Positions 1 to 7,910 of a stretch of 64,000 bases of DNA are shown here, piece after piece. The notes under the pieces are model-generated. The model saw only the letters and a program-made list of their open reading frames with translations, was not told where the DNA came from and did no database searches. The stretch is taken from contig NZ_LIXI01000003.1 of the NCBI RefSeq assembly GCF_001905595.1, forward strand, positions 496,001 through 560,000. The letters run 5' to 3'. Source of the stretch: Streptomyces sp. CB00316 (GTDB lineage: Bacteria; Actinomycetota; Actinomycetes; Streptomycetales; Streptomycetaceae). Numbering within the stretch: the first letter of the stretch is position 1; each line of letters begins with the position of its first letter. The translations under genes were made by a program, and so were the position numbers.

Positions 1-40
1 CCACGCCACCGCGCCCGTCGCCGTCGTCGCACACGACTGA
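1..40 (+). CDS. C-terminal end of a universal stress protein (partial)
   Basis: Frame 2 reads HATAPVAVVAHD and stops at 38-40. This resembles the conserved C-terminus of the UspA fold, where a His precedes a P-V-x-V-V strand; the complete stress proteins downstream end similarly (for example HAHCPVAVVRA). Only 12 codons are inside the window, so this is inference from a short tail, strengthened by the neighbourhood of three other Usp genes. It would lie 32 bp upstream of the alcohol dehydrogenase start on the same strand. Confidence 0.55.
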   Translation, partial: HATAPVAVVAHD

Positions 41-72
41 CGCACATCCGGACACAGGAGAACGAGGACATC

Positions 73-1095
73 ATGAAAGCAGCGGTCGTACGGGAATTCG
101 GTCAGCCCTTGGTCATCGAGGAGCGCCCCGACCCCGAGCCCGGCCCCGGACAGGTCCGTGTCCGCGTGGAGGCGTCAGGGCTGTGCCACACCGACATCCA
201 CGCCGCGCACGGCGACTGGCCCGTCAAGCCCACCCCGCCGTTCGTGCCCGGTCACGAAGGTGTCGGCCTCGTGGAGAAGCTCGGCGAGGGTGTCACCCAT
301 CTCGCCGTCGGTGAAAGGGTCGCCGTGCCGTGGCTCGGCAGCGCGTGCGGGCGGTGCGAGCACTGCCTGTCGGGGTGGGAGACGCTGTGCGAGAGCCAGG
401 TCAACACCGGTTACGGCTGCGACGGCGGATACGCCGAGAAGATGCTGGCCTGGGCCGACTTCGCCCAGCTGGTGCCCGAGGGCGTCAGCGCCATCGACGC
501 GGCCCCGCTGACGTGCGCGGGCGTCACCACCTACAAGGCCCTGAAGGTCGCCGGCGTCCGGCCCTCACAGCTGGTCGCCATCTCCGGCGTGGGCGGTCTC
601 GGCCATCTGGCGGTGCAGTACGCGAAGATCGCCGGTGCCACCGTCGCCGCCATCGACGTCACCGACGAGAAGCTGGAACTCGCCCGGGAACTGGGCGCCG
701 ACATCCTCATCGACGCCCGTACCCAGGACGTCGGGGCGGAGTTGAAGCGGCACGGCGGCGCCCACGCCGCCCTCGCTCTCGCCGTCAGTCCGGCCGCCTT
801 CGAAGCCGTCAACGCGGGTCTGCGGCGCGGCGGGAAGCTCGTCATGGTGGCCCTGCCCGCGCACGGCACCATCCAGGTGCCCATCTTCGACACCGTGCTG
901 AACGGCACGTCGGTGATCGGCTCCATCGTCGGCACCCGCCAGGATCTCGCGGAGGTCTTCCAGCTCCACGCGGACGGCCGGACGAAGGTCATCCAGGAGA
1001 CCCGCCCGCTCTCCGCCGTCAACGAATCGATCGACGAGGTCCTGCGCGGCCAGGTCAAGGCCCGCATCGTCTTCGACCTCGGCGCGGGAGGCTGA
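73..1095 (+). CDS. adhP: Zinc-dependent alcohol dehydrogenase (AdhP-like)
   Basis: A 340-residue medium-chain dehydrogenase, close to full family length. It should interconvert primary alcohols and aldehydes with NAD(H) in the cytosol. Visible signatures: catalytic-zinc Cys in GLCHTD (about residue 37) with the GHEGVG motif near 61; four structural-zinc cysteines in the segment CGRCEHCLSGWETLC (about 92-106); and a Rossmann GVGGLG near 172. The ATG at 73 is preceded by an ACAGGAG stretch. The Usp gene at 1101 starts five bases after its stop, so the two are probably co-transcribed. In S. coelicolor a similar adhP sits with stress proteins in the OsdR (DosR-like) regulon; that parallel is from memory. 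Confidence 0.9.
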   Translation: MKAAVVREFGQPLVIEERPDPEPGPGQVRVRVEASGLCHTDIHAAHGDWPVKPTPPFVPGHEGVGLVEKLGEGVTHLAVGERVAVPWLGSACGRCEHCLSGWETLCESQVNTGYGCDGGYAEKMLAWADFAQLVPEGVSAIDAAPLTCAGVTTYKALKVAGVRPSQLVAISGVGGLGHLAVQYAKIAGATVAAIDVTDEKLELARELGADILIDARTQDVGAELKRHGGAHAALALAVSPAAFEAVNAGLRRGGKLVMVALPAHGTIQVPIFDTVLNGTSVIGSIVGTRQDLAEVFQLHADGRTKVIQETRPLSAVNESIDEVLRGQVKARIVFDLGAGG

Positions 1096-1100
1096 GAGCG

Positions 1101-1964
1101 ATGAACCTGCCCCTGGTCGTCGGCGTCGACGGCTCCGAGGCCAGCCTGCGGGCCGTCGACTGGGCGGCCGACGAGGCCGCCCTGCGCCGGGCGCCCCTGC
1201 GCATCGTGTACGCCTCCCTGTGGGAGCGCTACGAGGGGCCCGCACTCGCGCGCGAAATCGGCAGCTCGTCCGGCCGTGTCGCCGCGGAGGACATCCTCGC
1301 GGCTGCGGCCCTGCGGGCGCTGCGTCATCATGCCGAGCTGCACGTGACGACCGACGACGTGCTGGAGGAGCCTGAGCACGCCCTCGTGCGCGAAAGCCGC
1401 GACGCGTCCGCCCTGGTCGTAGGCACTCGTGGACGCAGCGGTCTCGCAGATCTGCTTCTGGGCTCCGTCAGCCTGACCGTGGCCGCACAAGCGGACTGCC
1501 CGGTCGTCGTGATCCGTGGCAACCACGGCAACCGCGCTGTCGGCCGAGGTCAGGACCACATCGTCGTCGGAGTGGCCGACGCGCCGACAGCGGCAGTGCG
1601 CTTCGCCTACGCGGAGGCGAAGCGGCGCGATGTCGCGTTGGAGGCGGTACGGGCGTGGCGGTGCCCCATGCACGAGACGGTCGACCACCCTCTGCTCACG
1701 GGTGATCCCGAGCGCGTGTACGAGGAACGGGCGGCCAGGGAGCTGGAGCAAGCCCTCGCCGACGCTCCCGTGGAGGTTCGGCTGCGGCGGCGCACGGTGG
1801 AGGGCCCCGCCCGCAGGGTCCTGCTGGCCGCTTCGCGAGACGCCGGCCTCCTCATCGTGGGCCGGCGGCGTCCCGGCCGGCTGGGGCCTCATCTGGGACG
1901 GGTCGCCCACACGGTCCTGCACCACTCCGGCTGCCCTGTCGTGGTCGTGCCCGAACGGGAGTGA
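1101..1964 (+). CDS. Universal stress protein, tandem UspA domains
   Basis: A 287-residue protein with two UspA folds. The first opens with VVGVDGSEASLRAVDWA and carries the ATP-loop VGTRGRSGLADLLLGSVS near residue 115. The second opens with HIVVGVADAPTAAVRF near 153 and ends with IVGRRRPGRLG and a PVVVVP strand. ATP-binding glycines are clear in domain 1; domain 2 has a degenerate loop (RRRPGRLGPHLG), so nucleotide binding there is doubtful. The reading frame is open far upstream, but the ATG at 1101 begins the first conserved strand. It lies directly behind adhP and is probably its operon partner. A 52-bp perfect palindrome follows about 200 bp downstream. Confidence 0.9.
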   Translation: MNLPLVVGVDGSEASLRAVDWAADEAALRRAPLRIVYASLWERYEGPALAREIGSSSGRVAAEDILAAAALRALRHHAELHVTTDDVLEEPEHALVRESRDASALVVGTRGRSGLADLLLGSVSLTVAAQADCPVVVIRGNHGNRAVGRGQDHIVVGVADAPTAAVRFAYAEAKRRDVALEAVRAWRCPMHETVDHPLLTGDPERVYEERAARELEQALADAPVEVRLRRRTVEGPARRVLLAASRDAGLLIVGRRRPGRLGPHLGRVAHTVLHHSGCPVVVVPERE

Positions 1965-2163
1965 AGGCACACGCTCCGACGCCGGACGACGGGCGGACCG
2001 GCTCCTGCCGGGCGGTGGGGTACCCCCCTTCGCGACACATCTCGGGGATGCGGATGGCGCTGGGCTCCGAGCGGGGCAGGGGCGAGCTGCGGGGCACGGG
2101 GGCTCCGGGCTCGCCGGTGAGTGCGGCGCGGGCGGTGTCAGGTGGGACCGTCGATCTGTTTGT

Positions 2164-2215
2164 GCGTCAGCTGAGGTGGTCCGCCGGTCGACCGGCGGAC
2201 CACCTCAGCTGACGC
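2164..2215. terminator. 52-bp perfect palindrome between convergent genes
   Basis: Bases 2164-2215 form an uninterrupted perfect inverted repeat centred between 2189 and 2190; the core reads CCGCCGGTCGACCGGCGG. It lies between the Usp gene ending at 1964 (+) and the antiporter gene ending at 2403 (-), so a bidirectional transcription terminator is the simplest reading. There is no T-run, which is usual for Streptomyces terminators. The rest of 1965-2402 contains no gene I can support. Confidence 0.6.
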
Positions 2216-2402
2216 GTGGAGCGCGACACGGCCGACAGCGTGCGAAGGGCGTGCCCACGGCCGAATTCGCCGCGGCGGCGGCCCGTTCCGAGCGGCCGGG
2301 CCGCCCAGCCCTGGCCCGCTCCGTCGCAGGCTCGCGGGGTGTCCTCCTGGGCTGCACGCCGCCCCCGTGCGTGGGGCGTGGTGCCGTCCGGCCTCTGGCG
2401 GA

Positions 2403-3578
2403 TCAGGACACGGGCGCGCGGCGGCGCGGTGAGTGCCTCGCACCGGACGGGCGTCGTCCGGTGAAGCGGGTGATGACGGGGCCGACCACGGCGAGCAGGA
2501 GGACATAGGCGGCGACGAGGGCGCCGAGCCGGTCATGACCGGTGCCCATGAGGCCGATGATGACGATGGAGAACTCGCCCCGGGCGATGAGCGCGGTACC
2601 CGCCCGCAGCCGTCCTCGGCGTCCCACTCCTTCGCGGCGCGCCGCGTACCACCCGGACGCCACCTTCGTCGCGGCGGTCACCACGGCCAGGAGCAGGGCG
2701 ACCGGAAGCACCGGCAGCAGCGAGTCCGGTGGGATCGACAGGCCGATGGCGAGAAAGAACACCGCGGCGAACAGGTCTCGCAGCGGGCTCAGTACCTTCC
2801 GTGCCCGGTCGGCCGCTTCGCCCGTGAGGGAGAGCCCGATCAGGAAGGCGCCGACCGCCGCCGAGACGTGGACGGCCTCCGCGAGGGCCGCCACGACCAG
2901 CGTCACGCCGAGGACGCGCAACAGCAGCTGCTCCGCGTCGGGGTGCGACAGCAGTCGCCCCAGGTGATGCCCCCACCAGTAGGACATGGCGAGCGCCACC
3001 GCGACGGCGCCCAGGGCGAGCAGCACTCCCAGCAGGGCCTGCTGCCACGTCCCTCCGGCAGCCACCACGGCGAGCAGCGGAAGGTACGCGGCCATCGCGA
3101 AGTCCTCCAGCACCAGCACGGACAGCACTGCCGGGGTCTCCCGGTTGCTCATCCTCCGCAGGTCGCCCAGGAGCCGGGCGATGATTCCCGAGGAGGAGAT
3201 GTAGGTCACCCCGGCGAGCGCCAGGATCCCTCCGGCGTCCAGCCCGAGCAACCATCCCGCCACCGCACCGGGGGTCGCGTTCAGTACGAGATCGACCCAT
3301 GCCGAGGGCAGGTGGCGGCGCAGACTGACCGTGAACTCCGGCACGGTGAACTCGAGACCGAGTACCAGCAGCAGAAGGACGACGCCGATGCCCGCGCCGG
3401 TCTCCACGAAGGAACCGGCTGCCGGGACCGGGGCGATGCCTCCCTCGCCCAGCGCCAGGCCGGCCAGGAGATACAGCGGGACCGGAGACAGCGCGAAGCG
3501 CCGCGCCAGCGTGCCGAGCAGGCTCAGGCAGGTGAGGATGATGCCCAGCTCCAGCAGCAGGGCGACCGAGATGTGCAT
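2403..3578 (-). CDS. khtU: Cation:proton antiporter (CPA2 / KhtU-like)
   Basis: A 391-residue polytopic membrane protein of the CPA2 Na+/K+:H+ antiporter family, with roughly 11-12 hydrophobic segments from residue 5 to 370. Typical CPA2 features are GLALGEGGIAP near 41, LLLLVLGLEFT near 70 and a helix with VLVLEDFAMA near 156, whose acidic pair is expected in the ion path. It lacks the cytosolic TrkA-N domain of KefB/KefC. Instead it is preceded, four bases upstream, by a separate gene carrying a TrkA-C domain, the KhtT-KhtU arrangement of Bacillus. Expected role: K+ (or NH4+) efflux coupled to H+ uptake. The substrate is inferred. Confidence 0.85.
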   Translation of the reverse strand: MHISVALLLELGIILTCLSLLGTLARRFALSPVPLYLLAGLALGEGGIAPVPAAGSFVETGAGIGVVLLLLVLGLEFTVPEFTVSLRRHLPSAWVDLVLNATPGAVAGWLLGLDAGGILALAGVTYISSSGIIARLLGDLRRMSNRETPAVLSVLVLEDFAMAAYLPLLAVVAAGGTWQQALLGVLLALGAVAVALAMSYWWGHHLGRLLSHPDAEQLLLRVLGVTLVVAALAEAVHVSAAVGAFLIGLSLTGEAADRARKVLSPLRDLFAAVFFLAIGLSIPPDSLLPVLPVALLLAVVTAATKVASGWYAARREGVGRRGRLRAGTALIARGEFSIVIIGLMGTGHDRLGALVAAYVLLLAVVGPVITRFTGRRPSGARHSPRRRAPVS

Positions 3579-3582
3579 CCGC

Positions 3583-4068
3583 TCAGCCTCGGACGAGCTG
3601 GTCCACTGCGGCGATTCCCTCGCGGGTCCCGATCACCACCAGTACGTCCCCCGCTCTGAGGACCTCCTCCGGACCGGGGGACGGGATGACCTTCTCACCA
3701 CGGACGATCGCGACGATCGACGCGCCCGTCCGTGTCCGCGCCCTGGATTCTCCCAGCGGGCGGCCGACGAGCGGGGTGCCGGCGACCACCTCTACCTGCC
3801 CGGCGCTGAGCCCGGGCACTTCTTTGGTCAGATCCGCGAACCGCTCGGCGATGCGCGGCGCGCCCAGGATCTCGGCGAGGACGTCGGCCTCCTCGCCGGT
3901 GAGCCGGAACACGGCCCGTGCCTGATCCGGGTCCTCTTCTCCGTAGACCGCCAGTTCGAAATCGCCCGCGCGTCGTGCGATCACACCGACCTTGTCGCCC
4001 TCCAGATTGACGAACTCGTAGAGCAGTCCCACACCCGGCAGTAGCACTTCGTTGACGTCCACCTGCAC
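3583..4068 (-). CDS. khtT: Antiporter regulatory subunit, TrkA-C domain (KhtT-like)
   Basis: 161 residues, soluble. The N-terminal half (MQVDVNEVLLPGVGLLYEF) matches KhtT-type subunits. The C-terminal 70 residues form a TrkA-C/RCK-C fold with VVAGTPLVGRPLGE, GASIVAIVRGEKVIPSP and LRAGDVLVVIGTREG. In the family this domain binds a nucleotide such as c-di-AMP or senses pH and gates the antiporter. It is first in a two-gene operon with khtU. Its upstream region (4069-4420) is shared with a divergent stress-protein gene and contains the tandem GGGCCG motifs described separately. Confidence 0.85.
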   Translation of the reverse strand: MQVDVNEVLLPGVGLLYEFVNLEGDKVGVIARRAGDFELAVYGEEDPDQARAVFRLTGEEADVLAEILGAPRIAERFADLTKEVPGLSAGQVEVVAGTPLVGRPLGESRARTRTGASIVAIVRGEKVIPSPGPEEVLRAGDVLVVIGTREGIAAVDQLVRG

Positions 4069-4219
4069 TCAATCCCGTCCGCCGTGAAATCGCTGTCGTG
4101 CGGCTCGGGGCCCGACCGCCGTGCCCTGGGTATTCGGCATCCGAGGGCGGCGGCTCAAGCTCCGGCCTCGGCCGCGGAGGCCCATGGTCGCTCTCGCTTG
4201 CGTTGCGCTCGGGTCGGCA

Positions 4220-4255
4220 GGGCCGGAGGGCCCCGCAAGAAGGGCCGGACGGGCC
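4220..4255 (+). promoter_or_regulatory. Tandem 14-bp motif, candidate OsdR/DosR-type operator
   Basis: GGGCCGGAGGGCCC (4220-4233) and GGGCCGGACGGGCC (4242-4255) have starts 22 bp apart, about two helical turns. They sit in the divergent region between khtT (-) and the Usp gene at 4421 (+). A third version, GGGCCGCTCGGGCC (5470-5483), lies ahead of the next Usp gene. Mycobacterial DosR boxes are also GGG...CCC partial palindromes bound in tandem. Assigning these to an OsdR-like regulator is inference. Confidence 0.45.
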
Positions 4256-4420
4256 TCCGGACGACAACTGGCTCCGGCCCGGGCGGCCGGCAGCGGCTGT
4301 GTCAAAGGAGTGTGTCAGGCCGGTCGGCCCTGGAAGTGGCCCATACGCCCCATGGCAGGAGGAGCATGTGCGGGGTGGGCTGGGACACGAGAGTCAGGCA
4401 GTCCGGACGTAGGAGGCATG

Positions 4421-5338
4421 ATGAGTGGTCTGGTGGTCGTGGGTGTGGACGGGTCGGAGTCGAGTTTCGCCGCGGTGGAGGCGGCGGCTCGGGAGGCGTG
4501 GGCGCGGGGGGCAGCGTTGCGGGTGGTGCACGCGCTGGTCTGGCCGGTCACGTACGTCCTTCTTCGCCCGTCTCCGGGGGGCACGTCGCCGTTGGGGCCG
4601 CCGCCGATGGACCCGTCCGAGGACGGGCTTCGGAAGATGGCCGGGGGGCTGGTGGCCGAGGCGGTCGGACGTGCGCGGACGGCGGCGCCGGATGTCGAGG
4701 TCAGCCACGCCGTGGTGACCGGCGAACCGTTCACCGTTCTGGAGGCGGAGACCCGTGCGGCCGAACTGGTCGTGGTGGGGTCCCGGGGGTCGGGCGGGTT
4801 CGTCGGGCTGCTGGCCGGGTCGACGGCGGTGCACCTGGTGGCACACGGGCGGTGTCCGGTGCTGGTGGTTCGCGAGCAGCCCCTCGCGGACGGTCCGGTC
4901 GTGCTGGGCGTCGACGGCTCGGCCGCGGGCGAGCCGGCGGTCGACTTCGCCTTCGCCACGGCGGAGCGGCGGAAGGCCCCCCTGGTGGCGCTGCACGCCT
5001 GGACGACGTGGAACGCGCCACTGCCCGCTCCGCAGGACGCTTCCGCGCCGTACGCCAACCCACCGGGCGCTCTCGCCGAGGAGGAGGACACGCTGCTGTC
5101 CGAGGCGCTCGCGGGCTGCCGGGCACGGTATCCGGACGTGGTGGTGGAGCGCCGGGTGGTGCACGGCCGAACGCGCGAGGCGCTGATCGACGCGAGCCGC
5201 TCCGCACAGCTGATGGTGGTCGGCGCTCGAGGGCGCGGAGGGTTCGCCGGACTGCTGCTCGGCTCGGTCAGCCAGGCCCTGCTGCATCACGCCCACTGCC
5301 CGGTCGCGGTGGTGCGGGCGGCGGGCACGCGGCACTGA
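4421..5338 (+). CDS. Universal stress protein, tandem UspA domains
   Basis: 305 residues. Domain 1 begins VVVGVDGSESSFAAVEAA and has the loop VVGSRGSGGFVGLLAGSTA near residue 125. Domain 2 begins VVLGVDGSAAGEPAVDFAF and has VVGARGRGGFAGLLLGSVS near 270, then HAHCPVAVV. Both loops match the G-2x-G-9x-G(S/T) ATP-binding pattern. Two adjacent in-frame ATGs occur at 4418 and 4421; AGGAGG at 4411-4416 gives better spacing to 4421. The second half is strikingly similar to the next Usp (GLLLGSVSQALLHHAHCP in both), suggesting tandem duplication. It is divergent from khtT. Confidence 0.9.
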   Translation: MSGLVVVGVDGSESSFAAVEAAAREAWARGAALRVVHALVWPVTYVLLRPSPGGTSPLGPPPMDPSEDGLRKMAGGLVAEAVGRARTAAPDVEVSHAVVTGEPFTVLEAETRAAELVVVGSRGSGGFVGLLAGSTAVHLVAHGRCPVLVVREQPLADGPVVLGVDGSAAGEPAVDFAFATAERRKAPLVALHAWTTWNAPLPAPQDASAPYANPPGALAEEEDTLLSEALAGCRARYPDVVVERRVVHGRTREALIDASRSAQLMVVGARGRGGFAGLLLGSVSQALLHHAHCPVAVVRAAGTRH

Positions 5339-5462
5339 CCCCATCCCAACGCGGGCTCGTCGGCGCGTTCTGGGTGCTGACGCGGACTGCCGAAGGGGCG
5401 GTGTCGGTGCCGCAGGGCATGCACGTGCGCATGGCGGGGGCGCAGCCCCGTTCAGTCGCGAG

Positions 5463-5499
5463 GGCTTCAGGGCCGCTCGGGCCGAGTGGTCCTGAAGCC
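5463..5499. promoter_or_regulatory. Inverted repeat between two stress-protein genes
   Basis: GGCTTCAGG...CCTGAAGCC arms extend inward to 18 paired positions around base 5481, with two G-T pairs as the only imperfections. It lies 125 bp after one Usp stop and 92 bp before the next Usp start. It may terminate the first gene. It also contains the third copy of the GGGCCGnnsGGGCC motif (5470-5483), so an operator role for the second gene is equally possible. Nothing else stands out in 5339-5590. Confidence 0.45.
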
Positions 5500-5590
5500 G
5501 GCCTGTTGGTCCCTGGGCGCAACGGAGTGGCTGCGCCGAGGATGAGGGGAGGGAGCCGCGCATCGGCGGCGCCCAGGACGGGAGAATGCA

Positions 5591-6472
5591 ATGACTGATC
5601 CGGTGATCGTAGGGGTGGACGGATCCGCCTCGAGTCTTGAGGCGGTCGACGCGGCGGCTCGTGAGGCGCGCCTGCGTGAGGCCCCGCTGCGGATCGTGCA
5701 TGCTTTCGGCCACACGCCCGGCCACCGGCCGGCCGGCGGGCCGCCGTGGAGCCCGGCCGCCCGCGGTCTTGAGCCGATGGTCGAGGGGGCGCTCGCCGCC
5801 GCCGAGGAACGGGCGCACGCGGCGGCACCGGGCGTGGTCGTCACTCGGTCGGTGGTGGCCGGGGAGGCGCTGGAGGTGATGGAGATCGAATCGCGGTCGG
5901 CGTCCTTGGCCGTCGTCGGCAGCCGGGGGCTGAGCGGGTTCTCGGGATTGCTGCTGGGCTCGACCGCGGTACACCTGGCCGCGCACGGCCGGTGCCCGCT
6001 GATGGTGGTGCGAGGTCGACCCGATCCGGCCGGTGCGGTGCTGCTGGCCGTGGACGGCTCCGAGGCCGGTGGGGCTGCGGTGGGGTTCGCGTTCGCCGAG
6101 GCCGCTCTGCGCGGGGCGCCGCTGGTGGCCCTGCACGTCTGGAACACCTGGAGCGAGCGCGCCTACAAAGGCCCCGGCGACCCCATCAACGCCATGGTGG
6201 TGGATATCGAACGGCTTCGTGAGGCCGAGCAGCGCCTGCTGGACGAGACGGTGGCCGCCTGCCGGAAGAACTTTCCTCAGGTCAGGGTGGAGCGGCGACT
6301 GGAGCGCTCCCGTATCCGCCCGGCCCTGATCGAGGCCAGCCGCGACGCCCAGCTGTTGGTCGTCGGCGCCCGGGGACACGGTGGCTTCACCGGCTTGCTG
6401 CTCGGGTCGGTCAGCCAGGCCCTGCTGCACCACGCCCACTGCCCCGTCACCGTGGTCCGCGGCCAGGAATGA
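5591..6472 (+). CDS. Universal stress protein, tandem UspA domains
   Basis: 293 residues with two UspA domains. Domain 1 has VIVGVDGSASSLEAVDAA and VVGSRGLSGFSGLLLGSTA (near 117). Domain 2 has VLLAVDGSEAGGAAVGFAF and VVGARGHGGFTGLLLGSVS (near 260), ending HAHCPVTVVRGQE. ATP-binding loops are intact in both. The ATG at 5591 is preceded by GGGAGAATGCA. It is about as long as, and clearly paralogous to, the protein at 4421. The expected role is ATP-linked survival during hypoxia or stationary phase; the client is unknown. No gene follows before the convergent SDR. Confidence 0.9.
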   Translation: MTDPVIVGVDGSASSLEAVDAAAREARLREAPLRIVHAFGHTPGHRPAGGPPWSPAARGLEPMVEGALAAAEERAHAAAPGVVVTRSVVAGEALEVMEIESRSASLAVVGSRGLSGFSGLLLGSTAVHLAAHGRCPLMVVRGRPDPAGAVLLAVDGSEAGGAAVGFAFAEAALRGAPLVALHVWNTWSERAYKGPGDPINAMVVDIERLREAEQRLLDETVAACRKNFPQVRVERRLERSRIRPALIEASRDAQLLVVGARGHGGFTGLLLGSVSQALLHHAHCPVTVVRGQE

Positions 6473-6753
6473 CCGCGCCTCGCTGCCCGGATGGGTCATG
6501 GACGCGGTGGTCCCGCAGCCCTCGCCCTACTCGATCCCCCTGATCGGCCGCGTGGCACGTACGGTTGCCCACTCGTGCAAGCACGACTTCCTCGGGTGGG
6601 GCGCGGTGCTGTCCCGGCAGGCCCGGTGGGAGCGGCGCTCCGCGCCCACGGTGCGACACGCACCGCGCACGCGCCGCCGTGACCGGACCGGCGAGGCGGG
6701 CCGGCGCCACGCCTGCGGCCCGCTCCGCACCGGTTCAGCCGTCCATGGGCTGC

Positions 6754-7680
6754 CTAGCGGTCGTGTGGAGAGGTCCGGTGGGAGTCCCAGTCAGCACGCC
6801 CTCCGGCGCCGAGGACTTCGACGGGGGAGGAGAGTTTGTCGCTGGGCCGGTCCCGCAGCTCGCGGCGGGTGATCCGGGCGACGAGCGCGGGGAACAGGGG
6901 ACGCAACGGCTGGCACCAGCGGAGCCACGGTGGGCAGTAGATGTTCGGCGCACGGCGTGTGATACCCCGGGTGAGCCACCGGGCGACCTCGTCGGCGGAG
7001 TGCACGCGGCGAGCGGGACGGGGCTGGTTGCGCCGCAGAGTCTCCAGGACGGGGTGGTCGTCGATGCCGGTGAGCATGTCCGTACCGGTCCAGTGCAGGT
7101 AGGCGATGCCGACCTGGACTCCGTCCGGTTCCAGCTCTCCGCGGAGGGCGAGGGCGAAGGACTCCGCCCCTGCTTTGGAGGCGCAGTAGGCGCTCATCAT
7201 GGGCGCGGACCCGAACGCCGCGGTGGAGGCGATCTGGAGGAAGTAGCCGCGGCTCGCGGTGAGCTGGGGCAGGAACGCGCGGGCGGTGCCGGCGGAACCG
7301 GTGAGGTTGACGTCGATGACCCGTTGCCATAGCTCGGGGGCTGTGCGGTCGAACGGGCCGCTCACGGCGATGCCCGCGTTGGCAACGACCACGGAGGCGG
7401 CACCGAGTTCGGCTTCCACGCGACGGGCGGCGTCCGCGAGCGCCCCGCGGTCGGTGATGTCTGCTTCCACGCAGATGCTCCGGCCGGGCAGGGAGTCGGC
7501 GACCGCCATCAGCGTCTCCTCTTCCCGTCCGATCAGGGCGACGTGCATGCCGGCCTCGGAGAGGTGCCTGGAGAGCGCCTCACCGATGCCGCGCGCTGCC
7601 CCGGTGACGACCGCGACCCGCCCGCGCAGGGGAGGGCCGGGGGTACGCCGGCTCCGGGGCCCGCCAGAGGTGTCACGCAT
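6754..7680 (-). CDS. Short-chain dehydrogenase/reductase
   Basis: 308 residues, cytosolic SDR. The NAD(P)-binding TGAARGIGEAL (about residues 25-35), the NAG stretch in VVANAGIAVSG, a Ser in QIASTAAFGS and the catalytic YxxxK in YCASKAGAE are all present. The ATG at 7680 is chosen because GAGGAGA precedes it; the frame is open further upstream but that part is low-complexity and unconserved. A C-terminal extension with IYCPPWLRWCQPLRPLFPAL resembles the membrane-associating tail seen in SDRs that act on lipid substrates. Substrate unknown. The 281 bp between this stop and the Usp stop at 6472 hold no recognisable gene. Confidence 0.85.
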   Translation of the reverse strand: MRDTSGGPRSRRTPGPPLRGRVAVVTGAARGIGEALSRHLSEAGMHVALIGREEETLMAVADSLPGRSICVEADITDRGALADAARRVEAELGAASVVVANAGIAVSGPFDRTAPELWQRVIDVNLTGSAGTARAFLPQLTASRGYFLQIASTAAFGSAPMMSAYCASKAGAESFALALRGELEPDGVQVGIAYLHWTGTDMLTGIDDHPVLETLRRNQPRPARRVHSADEVARWLTRGITRRAPNIYCPPWLRWCQPLRPLFPALVARITRRELRDRPSDKLSSPVEVLGAGGRADWDSHRTSPHDR

Positions 7681-7910
7681 CGTCTCTCCTCGCTTCGGGT
7701 CCGAACCTCGCTCACGGTCCGGCTCCCCGACGTGAACGGGTGAGCCGGGTTCCCGGTACGTGCTTCGTGAAACATGCGGAGATGACCGACGGCCTAAGCG
7801 CGGCCGGCCGCCGTCGCCCACGTGCCCGGCGTAGCCGCGTGCTGGAGACTGAAGGTGCCCGGCGGCCCCAGGTCTCCGGTGGTCACGTGGGAGAGAGGCA
7901 AGGACCCGGT

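Noticed and set aside
330..1100. Upstream extension of the stress protein frame over adhP
   Set aside because: The conserved UspA start is at 1101; the earlier part is an antiphase shadow of adhP.
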